Shown: positions 1 to 7,310 of the stretch, one piece after another
Position numbering within the stretch: position 1 is the first letter of the stretch
How the letters are laid out: each line of letters begins with the position of its first letter
NCBI GenBank assembly: GCA_963606545.1
Contig: CAVCYP010000041.1
Span: 1-14,315 of the forward strand
Direction of reading: 5' to 3'
Source: UBA9732 sp963606545
GTDB lineage: Bacteria; Spirochaetota; Spirochaetia; Sphaerochaetales; Sphaerochaetaceae
DNA: 14,315 nucleotides
Position numbers and translations under genes: made by a program
The notes under the pieces: model-generated
Database searches by the model: none
What the model was told of the DNA's origin: nothing
What the model saw: only the letters and a program-made list of their open reading frames with translations

Positions 1-386
1 TGAAAATCAGAAAAGCTTCTGAGGATTACCTTGAAGCTATGCTCATGATGAAAGAAGAACGCGGATACATCCGTTCCATAGATATAGCAACTCTACTTGG
101 CGTCACAAAGCCCAGCGTCAGCTATGCAACTCGCCGCCTCCGTGAAAACGGCTATATCACAATGGATGCCGATGGTCTTATCACTCTCACTGAGAAAGGT
201 CTTGAAATTGCAAGCAGGGTCTATACTCGCCACAAAGTTCTGACAAAATTCTTCATGAGTATTGGGGTTTCCAAAGAAACTGCACTGGAAGATGCCTGCA
301 ACGTTGAACACGACATCAGCAAGGAAACCTTCAATGCTATTTGTAAGCACTTAGGCATCCCTGCCGACGAAAAAATCTACGAGTAA
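1..386 (+). CDS. DtxR/MntR-family metal-dependent transcriptional repressor (start one base outside the window)
   Basis: The reading frame is open to the left edge. The first two bases are the TG of an ATG whose A lies just outside, giving about 128 residues that begin MKIRKASEDYLEA, the usual start of this family. A start at base 39 would remove a metal ligand and is rejected. The N-terminal winged helix-turn-helix (about residues 20-60, with VTKPSVSYATRRL as recognition helix) is followed by the dimerisation/metal domain. By alignment from memory, the visible ligands are D9, E12, H78, C100, E103 and H104. The C-x-x-E-H pattern matches DtxR (C102/E105/H106), whereas Asp at position 9 matches MntR (D8). 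The C-terminal SH3-like domain of long DtxR proteins is absent, as in MntR. The likely role is Fe(II)- or Mn(II)-dependent repression of metal-transport genes; no target is visible here. The gene converges on the next one with a 15-base gap. Confidence 0.88.
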   Translation, partial: KIRKASEDYLEAMLMMKEERGYIRSIDIATLLGVTKPSVSYATRRLRENGYITMDADGLITLTEKGLEIASRVYTRHKVLTKFFMSIGVSKETALEDACNVEHDISKETFNAICKHLGIPADEKIYE

Positions 387-401
387 TACTCGGTTGTAAT
401 T

Positions 402-1916
402 TTAGAAAAGATTGTTCCAATCAACATCCGGGACGGAAACAGATGCGCCAACGGTTGCGCTGAAGGCCTGTGTTCCGTGAGTTAAATCTCTTGCATAACC
501 TAGCTGAGCTAAGCCCTGAAGTCCGGCCTGCACGTTGTAAGCTGCTCCAAGTTCAACCTTGAGGGTTGTTGTGACTGGGTCTGTTAGCTTCATGGTATTA
601 AGTCCGTGGGTTGCGTAGTAATCGCTGCTACCATAAGGACTTTCAACGGTATAAGAACCTCTCTTAATAAGTTCTGCACTGGCCCAAGCCTTGATTGGAG
701 AGGCTTCATATTCAACATAGAATCTGTGAACAAGGGTATCTGGACCATACTTAAAGCCAAGATAGAAAGCGTTGTAGTCGTAGCAGTAACCTGCACCTGT
801 TAAGCTAATGAACTGATACGGGCTTGTGAACTTTCCCGCCTCTGTATCTCTGTTGTACATGAAAGTTGAGCAATAATAGAACTCATAGCCAACATTAAGA
901 CCTGTCTTTTTGAAGTTTTCTTCAACCAGTGCGTAGTCACTATAGTCAAACTTTGAGGTCTCAACCTTCTTGCCATCCAGAATGTGATATTCAACACCAG
1001 CGGTGAAGCCCATTGCCTGTGGCTTATTACTCCAGCCGTTAGACTGAAGCTCATGGCTAAGGTCAAAGTCATCCATTGTAAAAGTTCCAAAGATTCTAAC
1101 TGGTCCAATGGTTCCTTCAACTGCTACATTCATCATGACATTTGAATATGAATCCTGATAGTTGTCATGCCAAAGTCCAAAGGGAGTAAAATCCAAAAGG
1201 CTTGGGTCCTTGCCGTAAACGTTATTCAACTCAGCCAAAGCAATTCTGAAGTTGCTGTTAGAAAATGAGAATCTATGAGCAAATGTGCTTTGAGGTCCTT
1301 TATCTACAGGGGTTTCATAGTCTAAGAAATATTTGTAAGCAATTCCAATGAAGGAATACTCAAACTTCCAATCTTCAGAAACAGGAGTATTGTAAGAAGC
1401 ATAGAAATTATCCAAGAAAGGCTGAGAATCAGAAAGGGCCATATCATAAGTAGACGGTCCCCACTTGATTTGTCTGCGGCCAAGAGAAAGATAAATGCTC
1501 TGATCTGTTGAGGTGTAATCTACATATCCAACACGTGGGAAGTTAAGATCAATAACAGCTCCCACAAATGGGATATTTGTCAGAATCTTGCCACTATCTT
1601 TAAAGTGCTGGAAGGTATCCTGTCTAATATCCAGGACAAAGACCATATCAACCTTGTCCGTGTCAACAGTCATGCCAATATCCAAGAAACCTGGCTTTTC
1701 AAAAGCTCTGAGCCAGTAATCCTGTTTGGTTTCCCACCAATCTGCATTGACTAAACCGGTGCTATTCTTCCAGCTGAGATAGCCCATGTCCTCATCAATA
1801 CCACTAGGGGCATTATCAAACGTGAAATAAGGTTTCACGTTAAGAACAAAGCTAACTTTTGCACTTAGTGTTAGTGCGCACATAAGTACAAACAGTACCA
1901 ATAATGCTTTTTTCAT
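402..1916 (-). CDS. Outer-membrane beta-barrel protein, Wzi-like
   Basis: This 504-residue protein has a signal peptide (KK, then a hydrophobic stretch, cleavage likely after LSA at about residue 19). The rest is rich in alternating aromatic/polar strands and ends in Phe, as outer-membrane barrels do. Residues 146-166 (GRRQIKWGPSTYDMALSDSQ) carry the GR-x-x-I-x-WGP...LSD signature, which I associate with capsule-assembly Wzi-family barrels (PF14052) and which recurs in the next two genes. The protein lacks the N-terminal PWSE segment of those two, so it is a more distant relative. It is second in a leftward pair, 28 bases after its upstream neighbour, with AAGGA about nine bases before the ATG. 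The function is unknown: Wzi binds surface polysaccharide in enterobacteria, while in treponemes such barrels may act as porins or adhesins. The fold is fairly secure; the role is not. Confidence 0.72.
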   Translation of the reverse strand: MKKALLVLFVLMCALTLSAKVSFVLNVKPYFTFDNAPSGIDEDMGYLSWKNSTGLVNADWWETKQDYWLRAFEKPGFLDIGMTVDTDKVDMVFVLDIRQDTFQHFKDSGKILTNIPFVGAVIDLNFPRVGYVDYTSTDQSIYLSLGRRQIKWGPSTYDMALSDSQPFLDNFYASYNTPVSEDWKFEYSFIGIAYKYFLDYETPVDKGPQSTFAHRFSFSNSNFRIALAELNNVYGKDPSLLDFTPFGLWHDNYQDSYSNVMMNVAVEGTIGPVRIFGTFTMDDFDLSHELQSNGWSNKPQAMGFTAGVEYHILDGKKVETSKFDYSDYALVEENFKKTGLNVGYEFYYCSTFMYNRDTEAGKFTSPYQFISLTGAGYCYDYNAFYLGFKYGPDTLVHRFYVEYEASPIKAWASAELIKRGSYTVESPYGSSDYYATHGLNTMKLTDPVTTTLKVELGAAYNVQAGLQGLAQLGYARDLTHGTQAFSATVGASVSVPDVDWNNLF

Positions 1917-1944
1917 TCCTTTTTATCCTTTTGTTTTGAGCTTT

Positions 1945-3678
1945 TTAAAGTCCAAGAGTAAATCCAATAGTCAGCTGAAGATCTGTTTCAACTGAACTCT
2001 TTTCTTTGGTACTCTTTGTGTAATTGTATCTTCCTATCCAATCCAACTCTCCATCAAAGGACACCTTTGGCCAGTTGAAAAGACCATCCAAATTTGCATT
2101 GCCTTCAATTCCGGCCACAGCAAAGTACTTTATCTTGTCTCCATAAGGGGTATCGCCAGGCAAATTTGCCTCCTTTGCATTGTTGCCATCTACGTTGTGG
2201 CTATAGAAAATATCGACTTCGCCTTTCTGGGCTATACGCCCAAATGCGCTCACTTCCCAGTTGTCTAAGCTATTGTAGGTTGCCCGGATTTCAAGCATTC
2301 TAACATCGCCCCCGTACGGGAAGCCAATGTAATCAAAGAAAGGAATGTGATAAATAGGCGCTTCCATTGCTACGTATCTAGAGGATCTAACAAAGTCCAC
2401 CCCGTCTCTTCTATAAAGAAGTGGAGAGGTCTTTGCATATTCGCCATAGACGGTGAGCATTCCATTTCCTAGGTTCTTGGAATAAGAAATCCCAGCAACA
2501 AGACCATAGGAACTACTCTGCTCATCTCCTTCATGTGGAGCTCTAGCCTGATCCAGTGCAAACTGGCCATAAACTTCAAGGCCCGGAAGCACAACCACAT
2601 TTAGGTCTGCATAGGCTATTGCATTAAACATGCCCCTATTGTTCAAGTTATGATAGATAAAACTTGGATTGAAGAAGTACAAATCAAAGATCTGATATTT
2701 ATACATGACGTTTTCACTTATAGTAAAAGACATCCTATCCAAGACCCTAAACTGTAGTGTGTGAATCATATAGATTCTGCCTTCTGTTGTAGGATCTTCA
2801 TGTGAACTTAACATAGTATCCAAGAACATCAGAACAAAATCATACTTAAAATTGTTGCTAAAGAACGATAGTTTTGCAAAATCGCTGAACGTGTGGTCAT
2901 CCACCAAAAGATTTCCAAAATTGGCGTTTCCAAGGCTCAGCTTATCCCTATTAACAGAGAAGTTCCAAGTCTTGTCACCAAACGAAAAGATGGCCCGTCT
3001 TGGCCATATGAATGAAAAATGTATGGTGTCAGTGAAGAAATTGGACATCAAACCTTGTGAAAACTGGTAGGATTTGCTGATGTAGTACATCCTAATTGAA
3101 TTCATATCATAGGAGGCAATGTAACCATCCTTAGTAAGCCTTCCGCCTTCAGCTGTACTGTACTGTGTATATTCATCTCGCCCTTCAACGTCAGCACGTC
3201 TGTATTTGTAATGAATATCGCTTGTGGTATAGAAGTTATCGTTACAGGTAAATTCAAAGTAAAGGCGCATGAGGGATTTTCTTTCGTCAAAGCCACGTTC
3301 CCAGTCCGTCTCTGTAATGAAGTCTTCTGTATTCTGGTGCGCATAGCCTTCAAGAGAAAAGTCAAAGCCTACGTTTACACCTAGGTCCTCGCCAAAATTC
3401 CATTTAACGCCAGAATTAAGCTGTGCTTCAATTCTGTCATAAAGCTTTAACGCATAACCTTCTAAGCTGGCTTTATCTACCCTAGATAAAATCAATCTGG
3501 CCTCAGATTCGGACCACGGTCTATTTGTGGAAGGCCTAACTAGGCCGCAGACTGCGTACAAGTTATCCATGTCATCATAGATACTGGAATCCAAGTCATA
3601 GATGATTGCATTGTTTAAATAAGCAAACGCAGAGGCTCCAACAAGAAGCACCACCAATAAAACAATAATTTTTTTCAT
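1945..3678 (-). CDS. Outer-membrane beta-barrel protein, Wzi-like (paralogue of the divergent gene)
   Basis: This is a 577-residue protein with a signal peptide MKKIIVLLVVLLVGASAFA, cleaved before Tyr20. I start it at the ATG at 3678. A longer frame from a TTG at 3717 would put 13 unlikely residues before the signal peptide. Residues 20-90 (YLNNAIIYDLDSS..., then RPWSESEA-RLILSRVD) align by eye with the start of the 3887 gene. Residues 243-280 (NRDKLSLGNANFGNLLVDD, then FAKLSFFSNNFKYD) align with its RDKLSWGSGETGNLMLSD core. The body is strand-rich and ends IGFTLGL. The P-[WY]-[ST]-x-x-E-A...L segment plus the GR-x-x-x-x-WG core is what I recall of Wzi-family proteins. Here the Trp-Gly of the core is Leu-Gly, a divergence from both neighbours. 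It is first in a two-gene leftward unit from the promoter at 3752-3781. The ribosome binding site is weak. Confidence 0.75.
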   Translation of the reverse strand: MKKIIVLLVVLLVGASAFAYLNNAIIYDLDSSIYDDMDNLYAVCGLVRPSTNRPWSESEARLILSRVDKASLEGYALKLYDRIEAQLNSGVKWNFGEDLGVNVGFDFSLEGYAHQNTEDFITETDWERGFDERKSLMRLYFEFTCNDNFYTTSDIHYKYRRADVEGRDEYTQYSTAEGGRLTKDGYIASYDMNSIRMYYISKSYQFSQGLMSNFFTDTIHFSFIWPRRAIFSFGDKTWNFSVNRDKLSLGNANFGNLLVDDHTFSDFAKLSFFSNNFKYDFVLMFLDTMLSSHEDPTTEGRIYMIHTLQFRVLDRMSFTISENVMYKYQIFDLYFFNPSFIYHNLNNRGMFNAIAYADLNVVVLPGLEVYGQFALDQARAPHEGDEQSSSYGLVAGISYSKNLGNGMLTVYGEYAKTSPLLYRRDGVDFVRSSRYVAMEAPIYHIPFFDYIGFPYGGDVRMLEIRATYNSLDNWEVSAFGRIAQKGEVDIFYSHNVDGNNAKEANLPGDTPYGDKIKYFAVAGIEGNANLDGLFNWPKVSFDGELDWIGRYNYTKSTKEKSSVETDLQLTIGFTLGL

Positions 3679-3748
3679 ACCAAATATAAGTAGAACACAC
3701 CCTTGACCAGAATTCAAGAAAAAGCCTCAAAATAATCAGTTTGCTCAC

Positions 3749-3773
3749 TGAATTATGATATTTTAATAATTCA
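3749..3773. promoter_or_regulatory. Inverted repeat, candidate operator over the -10 of the leftward promoter
   Basis: TGAATTAT and ATAATTCA form perfect 8-bp arms with a 9-bp AT-rich centre. The dyad covers the -10 of the leftward promoter, so a bound regulator there would block it. The left arm with its next bases (TGAATTATGATAT, 3749-3761) is repeated with one change as TGAGTTATGATAT at 3829-3841, over the -10 of the rightward promoter. Part of this similarity is simply -10 sequence in AT-rich DNA. Confidence 0.4.
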
Positions 3774-3781
3774 CAGCGCAA
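3752..3781 (-). promoter_or_regulatory. Sigma70-type promoter for the 3678-1945 / 1916-402 outer-membrane pair
   Basis: Read on the minus strand, TTGCGC (3781-3776) is followed by 18 bases and CATAAT (3757-3752). The -10 matches five of six consensus bases. The leader before the ATG at 3678 is about 65 bases and contains GAGGCTTTTTC (3728-3718), shared with the rightward leader. Confidence 0.55.
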
Positions 3782-3810
3782 ATCAACAAAAACTGGCCCT
3801 TCACTTTAAT

Positions 3811-3839
3811 TTGCGGTTCTAGTGAATGTGAGTTATGAT
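3811..3839 (+). promoter_or_regulatory. Sigma70-type promoter for the rightward outer-membrane gene
   Basis: TTGCGG (3811-3816), exactly 17 bases, then TATGAT (3834-3839). Transcription should start near 3846, leaving a leader of about 40 bases to the ATG at 3887, with AGGAG at 3874-3878 as ribosome binding site. Confidence 0.65.
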
Positions 3840-3848
3840 ATAGGGCAA

Positions 3849-3867
3849 GAGGCTTTTCAAAGACCTC
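3849..3867 (+). promoter_or_regulatory. Leader hairpin containing the shared GAGGCTTTTC motif
   Basis: GAGGCTT pairs with AAG(A)CCTC around a TTCA loop with one bulged A, at the very start of the rightward transcript. The left arm, GAGGCTTTTC, also occurs in the leader of the divergent leftward gene (3728-3718). It could stabilise or control the leader. The evidence is the repeat and the pairing only. Confidence 0.3.
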
Positions 3868-3886
3868 AACAAAAGGAGAAAAACTA

Positions 3887-5656
3887 ATGAAAAAAGCTCT
3901 TCTTATAAGCTTGCTCTGCCTCCTATGCAGCGCATGTCTCTTTGCTTACACCAACCAGCAACGAATCATCTCCGTAGACTCCCCCGCCTACAAAGCCATG
4001 GAGACTCTTTACATCTTGGCCGGAAAAAGCCTGCCTTCTTCTTCTGGCCCATGGAGCGAAAACGAAATGTCCCTCATGCTCCAACGCATTGACCGCGACA
4101 GCCTCAGCGCCACCGCCCAAGCCTACTACGACTACATAGAAAGCCTGATTGTCACCACCCCCAAACTCCAGTATACCGATAACTTCGCCATGCAGTTTGG
4201 CCTAAACGTCAACCTAGAAGGCTACCTCCATACCGATACCGACCATTTCACAGATGAAGAAGATTGGTTCCACGGTTTTACATCCCGCAAGCCTTTCTTA
4301 AAGTTCAACTTTGAGACCTGGCCAGCAAACAATTTCTACAGCTACTTTGAACTAACAGTCCAGCACAACTACGGTTATGATGTTGGAACTTCAAACAACC
4401 TTCTTTATAAAAACAAGTTCAATTTCAACCTTCCAATGATAAATGCAATGTTGTTTTCAACACCCTCAAACGGCGATACCTTTGCAGATTTTGACTGGAC
4501 AGTGCCATATAAGGCCATTGTTTCGGCAGGCTCAGACCATTGGAACATTGTTGCAGGCCGCGACAAACTTTCTTGGGGCAGCGGTGAAACTGGCAACCTA
4601 ATGCTTTCAGATTCCTTCCCAAAACAAACCTTTGCTAAATTCAGTACTTACTTCAACGCTTTCAAGTATTCACTTCTCTTCTCCATCTATCCAGGTGTAG
4701 ACGCAGAAGAATCGCAATATGATAGCCTTGAAGGTTACAAAGCTCTAGTTGCACACCGTTTAGAGTTTAACCTTTTCAACAACAAGGTGGGCTTTGTAAT
4801 TAACGAAGCCTGTATGCTTTGGTCGTCAAAAGCAAAAGACAATTTTTCCATTTTGCAAATCAATCCGTTTGGCTTTATGCATAACGAATATGTTGCAGGA
4901 AATTCAAACTCAATTCTTGTTTTTGAAGCAAATTACACTCCAATTAACGGCGTAAACGTATATGCTCAGTTTGCTGTTGATGAGTTCTCCGGTCCGGGCG
5001 AAGGACGCACAAACCCTGCAGCCTTTGGAGTTTTGGCAGGTGCAAAGGGAGCAATGACCCTTGGTGATGGGATTCTCTACGGAAGCTTTGAATTTGCAAA
5101 AACAGATCCATTCCTTTATCTCAGAGGCCTCCACTATTCAGAGAAAAGAGAAGATTATAAGGGCTATGGCTTTACCGCTCCACTTAGAATAATTTCCTGT
5201 GACAGAATCACCCTTCAGAATAAATTTGTTACCTACACCTACGGCAATGACGTTATTGTTTTTGATGGAAAGATTAATTATGAGCTTCCAGGGAAATTTA
5301 AAGTTGGTCTTGAAGCAATGTTCATGAGAAATGGTTCTATGAATGCTAACAGCTACTGGGGAATGTACAGGAATAATGACTCTCTAGGCAACTACAAGGA
5401 AGCTCCAGATGTCAGTACTCCAACTACCTTTGACCCATTTGATCCGGCAGACTATGACACAACTACAGGAAAGGTTATCCAGGAGCATGCTGTTGAGACT
5501 TCAACAATTCTTTCTCTCAGTGCAGAGTACAACCTTCTTTCTTGCCTCAGCGCCTACACAAACATTGATTTGTTGATTGTCAAAAATGTTAACAACGTTG
5601 AAGGCGTTAACGGAACAGACGTCCAGGTCACCGTTGGTGCTTCTTATTCTCTATAA
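3887..5656 (+). CDS. Outer-membrane beta-barrel protein, Wzi-like
   Basis: This 589-residue protein has a signal peptide ending CLFA before Tyr20. A Cys at residue 17 makes a loose lipobox possible, but the paralogue has a plain signal-peptidase site at the same place, so I prefer that. Residues 20-90 (GPWSENEMSLMLQRID) and 225-262 (RDKLSWGSGETGNLMLSD, then FAKFSTYFNAFKYS) match the divergent paralogue. The rest is strand-rich. The start is supported by AGGAG eight bases upstream and a good promoter. A strong terminator follows at 5697. The likely role is in the outer membrane, in surface-polysaccharide binding or as a channel; the substrate is unknown. The first 400-450 bases strongly favour C-ending codons (ACC, GCC, CTC, TAC), while the remainder uses T- and A-ending codons like the neighbours, so the gene looks compositionally mosaic. 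Confidence 0.76.
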   Translation: MKKALLISLLCLLCSACLFAYTNQQRIISVDSPAYKAMETLYILAGKSLPSSSGPWSENEMSLMLQRIDRDSLSATAQAYYDYIESLIVTTPKLQYTDNFAMQFGLNVNLEGYLHTDTDHFTDEEDWFHGFTSRKPFLKFNFETWPANNFYSYFELTVQHNYGYDVGTSNNLLYKNKFNFNLPMINAMLFSTPSNGDTFADFDWTVPYKAIVSAGSDHWNIVAGRDKLSWGSGETGNLMLSDSFPKQTFAKFSTYFNAFKYSLLFSIYPGVDAEESQYDSLEGYKALVAHRLEFNLFNNKVGFVINEACMLWSSKAKDNFSILQINPFGFMHNEYVAGNSNSILVFEANYTPINGVNVYAQFAVDEFSGPGEGRTNPAAFGVLAGAKGAMTLGDGILYGSFEFAKTDPFLYLRGLHYSEKREDYKGYGFTAPLRIISCDRITLQNKFVTYTYGNDVIVFDGKINYELPGKFKVGLEAMFMRNGSMNANSYWGMYRNNDSLGNYKEAPDVSTPTTFDPFDPADYDTTTGKVIQEHAVETSTILSLSAEYNLLSCLSAYTNIDLLIVKNVNNVEGVNGTDVQVTVGASYSL

Positions 5657-5696
5657 GAGCTCTAAGAGTGTATGGATTAAATCTTTATTAAAATAT

Positions 5697-5730
5697 AAGC
5701 TTGGGTCTAAGCAGCCCAAGCTTTATTTTT
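5697..5730 (+). terminator. Rho-independent terminator after the outer-membrane gene
   Basis: AAGCTTGGG (5697-5705) pairs perfectly with CCCAAGCTT (5715-5723) around a 9-base loop, followed by TATTTTT. It sits 41 bases after the stop codon and ends directly before the GGAG ribosome binding site of the next gene. That gene's expression must therefore pass this terminator or use a promoter I cannot identify. Confidence 0.85.
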
Positions 5731-5741
5731 GGAGAAAAAGA

Positions 5742-6389
5742 ATGGATAAAGACTTTCAAAGGTCCGAATCAAATCTAACTATGGCCCTTCTCACTATGTC
5801 CGGAGGATTGCAGGATGCCTACACCTATATTAACAGAGGTGGGGTCTTTGCAAACGCTCAAACAGGAAACATAGTAAGAATGAGCGAAAATCTGTTAGAG
5901 TGGGATTTACAAGGTTTTTTGTCCTATCTTTTTCCTGTTCTAGCTTTTGCCCTTGGGGTCTTTGTTTCAGAAGAAATCAGAATTCGCGCCAAAAACAAAT
6001 CCAAACTTCACTGGCGCCAACATGTGGTAATCTTTGAAATCATCATTCTATTTATTTCAGCTTTTATTCCCCACTCCATAGATGCGCTAGCAAATGCGCT
6101 AATATCGTTTTCCTGTGCCATGCAGGTGGAAGCCTTTAAGAAGGTTCACGGCTTTGCCTACGCAAGTACAATGTGTATTGGAAATTTAAGAAGTGGCACA
6201 GAAGCCTTTCATGAATACATTGTCACAAAGGACAAGAAATATCGTTCCAAATCCCTTGAGTATTTTGGGATGATTACCATCTTTGCAATTGGCGCCGGAA
6301 TTGGAACGCTGACAGCCCACCATTTTGGCATTTATGGCATCCTGCCCTCCTGTCTGCTTCTCATTGGCGCCTTTATCACAATGCTTTAA
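5742..6389 (+). CDS. YoaK/DUF1275-family membrane protein
   Basis: This 215-residue polytopic inner-membrane protein belongs to the YoaK (DUF1275) family. The family hallmark is clear near the N-terminus: GGLQDAYTYINRGGVFANAQTGN (split here as GGLQDAYTYI + NRGGVF + ANAQTGN). A second conserved block, FAYASTMCIGNLRSGTEAF, lies around residues 141-160. About six hydrophobic segments are visible, and the length is usual for the family. I start at 5742 because GGAGA lies six bases upstream. A longer open frame from 5577 would overlap the preceding gene and cross its terminator, giving a nonsensical N-terminus. The family's function is unestablished; transport or membrane-stress roles have been guessed for it. 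Neighbouring genes do not point to a job. Confidence 0.88.
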   Translation: MDKDFQRSESNLTMALLTMSGGLQDAYTYINRGGVFANAQTGNIVRMSENLLEWDLQGFLSYLFPVLAFALGVFVSEEIRIRAKNKSKLHWRQHVVIFEIIILFISAFIPHSIDALANALISFSCAMQVEAFKKVHGFAYASTMCIGNLRSGTEAFHEYIVTKDKKYRSKSLEYFGMITIFAIGAGIGTLTAHHFGIYGILPSCLLLIGAFITML

Positions 6390-6390
6390 T

Positions 6391-6406
6391 TTAAATCATG
6401 ATTTAA
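6391..6406. repeat. Perfect 16-bp palindrome just after the DUF1275 stop codon
   Basis: TTAAATCATGATTTAA is its own reverse complement and begins two bases after the TAA. It has no T-run and a self-complementary centre, so it is a poor hairpin and looks more like a protein-binding dyad. No promoter is clearly associated with it. Confidence 0.4.
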
Positions 6407-6452
6407 CAAATACAATGTCATTATATAAAAGGAATAATTGTCTCTAATTCTG

Positions 6453-6475
6453 AAAAGCCAATAACCGAATATGGC
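6453..6475 (-). terminator. Weak candidate terminator for the leftward kduI operon
   Basis: On the minus strand GCCATA pairs with TATTGGC (one bulged T) around a short loop, followed by TTTTC. It lies 20 bases past the esterase stop codon. The stem is short, so this is tentative. Confidence 0.35.
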
Positions 6476-6494
6476 TGAGGCAAAAATCCTTATT

Positions 6495-7310
6495 TTAGAA
6501 TCTTCCACGGAAAGTTTTGACTAAAAATTCATCCGCTAGCTCTGGCCAATTTTGGATTTCTGGAACCACAGGACGGGTTGCATCCATCACCTCTTGAGTG
6601 CCTAAAGAGAGGCCATGACAGCCTTTTTCATATACTTTAAGCACAAATGGGACATTGTTTTGTCTTAAAGCATCAGCATACATCAAGGAGTTTTCATAAG
6701 GAACTGCTTGGTCTTCTTTGGTGGTCCAGATGAAGGTTGGCGGGGTTTGAGGACTCACGTGCTTTTCAAGGGAGGCTTTATCCAAAAGGGCCTTGTCTTC
6801 TCCAATGAGAAGATGAATTGAACACTCATGAGCGTACTTTCCAGAGGTTATTACTGGATAACACAACACCATTGCATTGGGCTTAGCTTCTTCGCCATAC
6901 TCCATCCAATAGTCCCCTATGCTAGCCACCAAATGACCTCCGGCGGAAAAGCCCAGAATTGCAATTTTATTGGGGTCTGTGTTTAGTTCCTCATTGTGCG
7001 AACGTACATACTTAATGGCTGATGCAAGCTCAATTTGGGGTGTTGGATACAGCGTTTTGTACTGTTCTGAAGGACTATATTCAGACTTTACAATCTTGTT
7101 AGTAGTATAAAAGAGAACTCCACAGTTGTAGCCCATAGCATTAAACCTAATAGCCACAGCTTCTGCCTCTCTATTTGAGCAGTAAATGTACGCTCCGCCT
7201 GGGCAAATTATTATAAAAGGTCTTTTCCTGTTTATATCAATTTCTGCATAGTTAGAAAGAACATAGGTTCTTAAAATGGCATTGCCAATCTGAATATCTT
7301 TGTTAATCAT
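6495..7310 (-). CDS. Alpha/beta-hydrolase esterase (acetyl-ester hydrolase type)
   Basis: This 271-residue cytoplasmic protein has no signal peptide and belongs to the esterase/lipase (BD-FAE / acetylxylan-esterase-like) group of alpha/beta hydrolases. The oxyanion-hole segment is CPGGAY (36-41). The nucleophile elbow is GFSAGG with Ser122. The acid is probably Asp200 in TKEDQAVP, and the base His232 in GCHGLSL. It is last in the kduI operon: its ATG directly abuts the pectinesterase stop codon with no spacer, and GGAG inside that gene serves as ribosome binding site, so translation is coupled. The company of a pectin methylesterase suggests removal of acetyl groups from imported galacturonate oligomers, but substrate cannot be read from sequence. 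Relatives are often misnamed xylanase. Xylo-oligosaccharide deacetylation is the main alternative. Confidence 0.85.
   Translation of the reverse strand: MINKDIQIGNAILRTYVLSNYAEIDINRKRPFIIICPGGAYIYCSNREAEAVAIRFNAMGYNCGVLFYTTNKIVKSEYSPSEQYKTLYPTPQIELASAIKYVRSHNEELNTDPNKIAILGFSAGGHLVASIGDYWMEYGEEAKPNAMVLCYPVITSGKYAHECSIHLLIGEDKALLDKASLEKHVSPQTPPTFIWTTKEDQAVPYENSLMYADALRQNNVPFVLKVYEKGCHGLSLGTQEVMDATRPVVPEIQNWPELADEFLVKTFRGRF

Noticed and set aside
3679..3717. Longer N-terminus for the 1945-3678 gene, starting at a TTG
   Set aside because: It would place 13 residues before a typical KK-hydrophobic signal peptide. The ATG at 3678 gives a proper secreted outer-membrane protein.
5577..5741. Longer N-terminus for the DUF1275 gene overlapping the outer-membrane gene
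   Set aside because: It runs through a strong terminator and lacks family similarity. GGAGA and the ATG at 5742 give the family's normal start.
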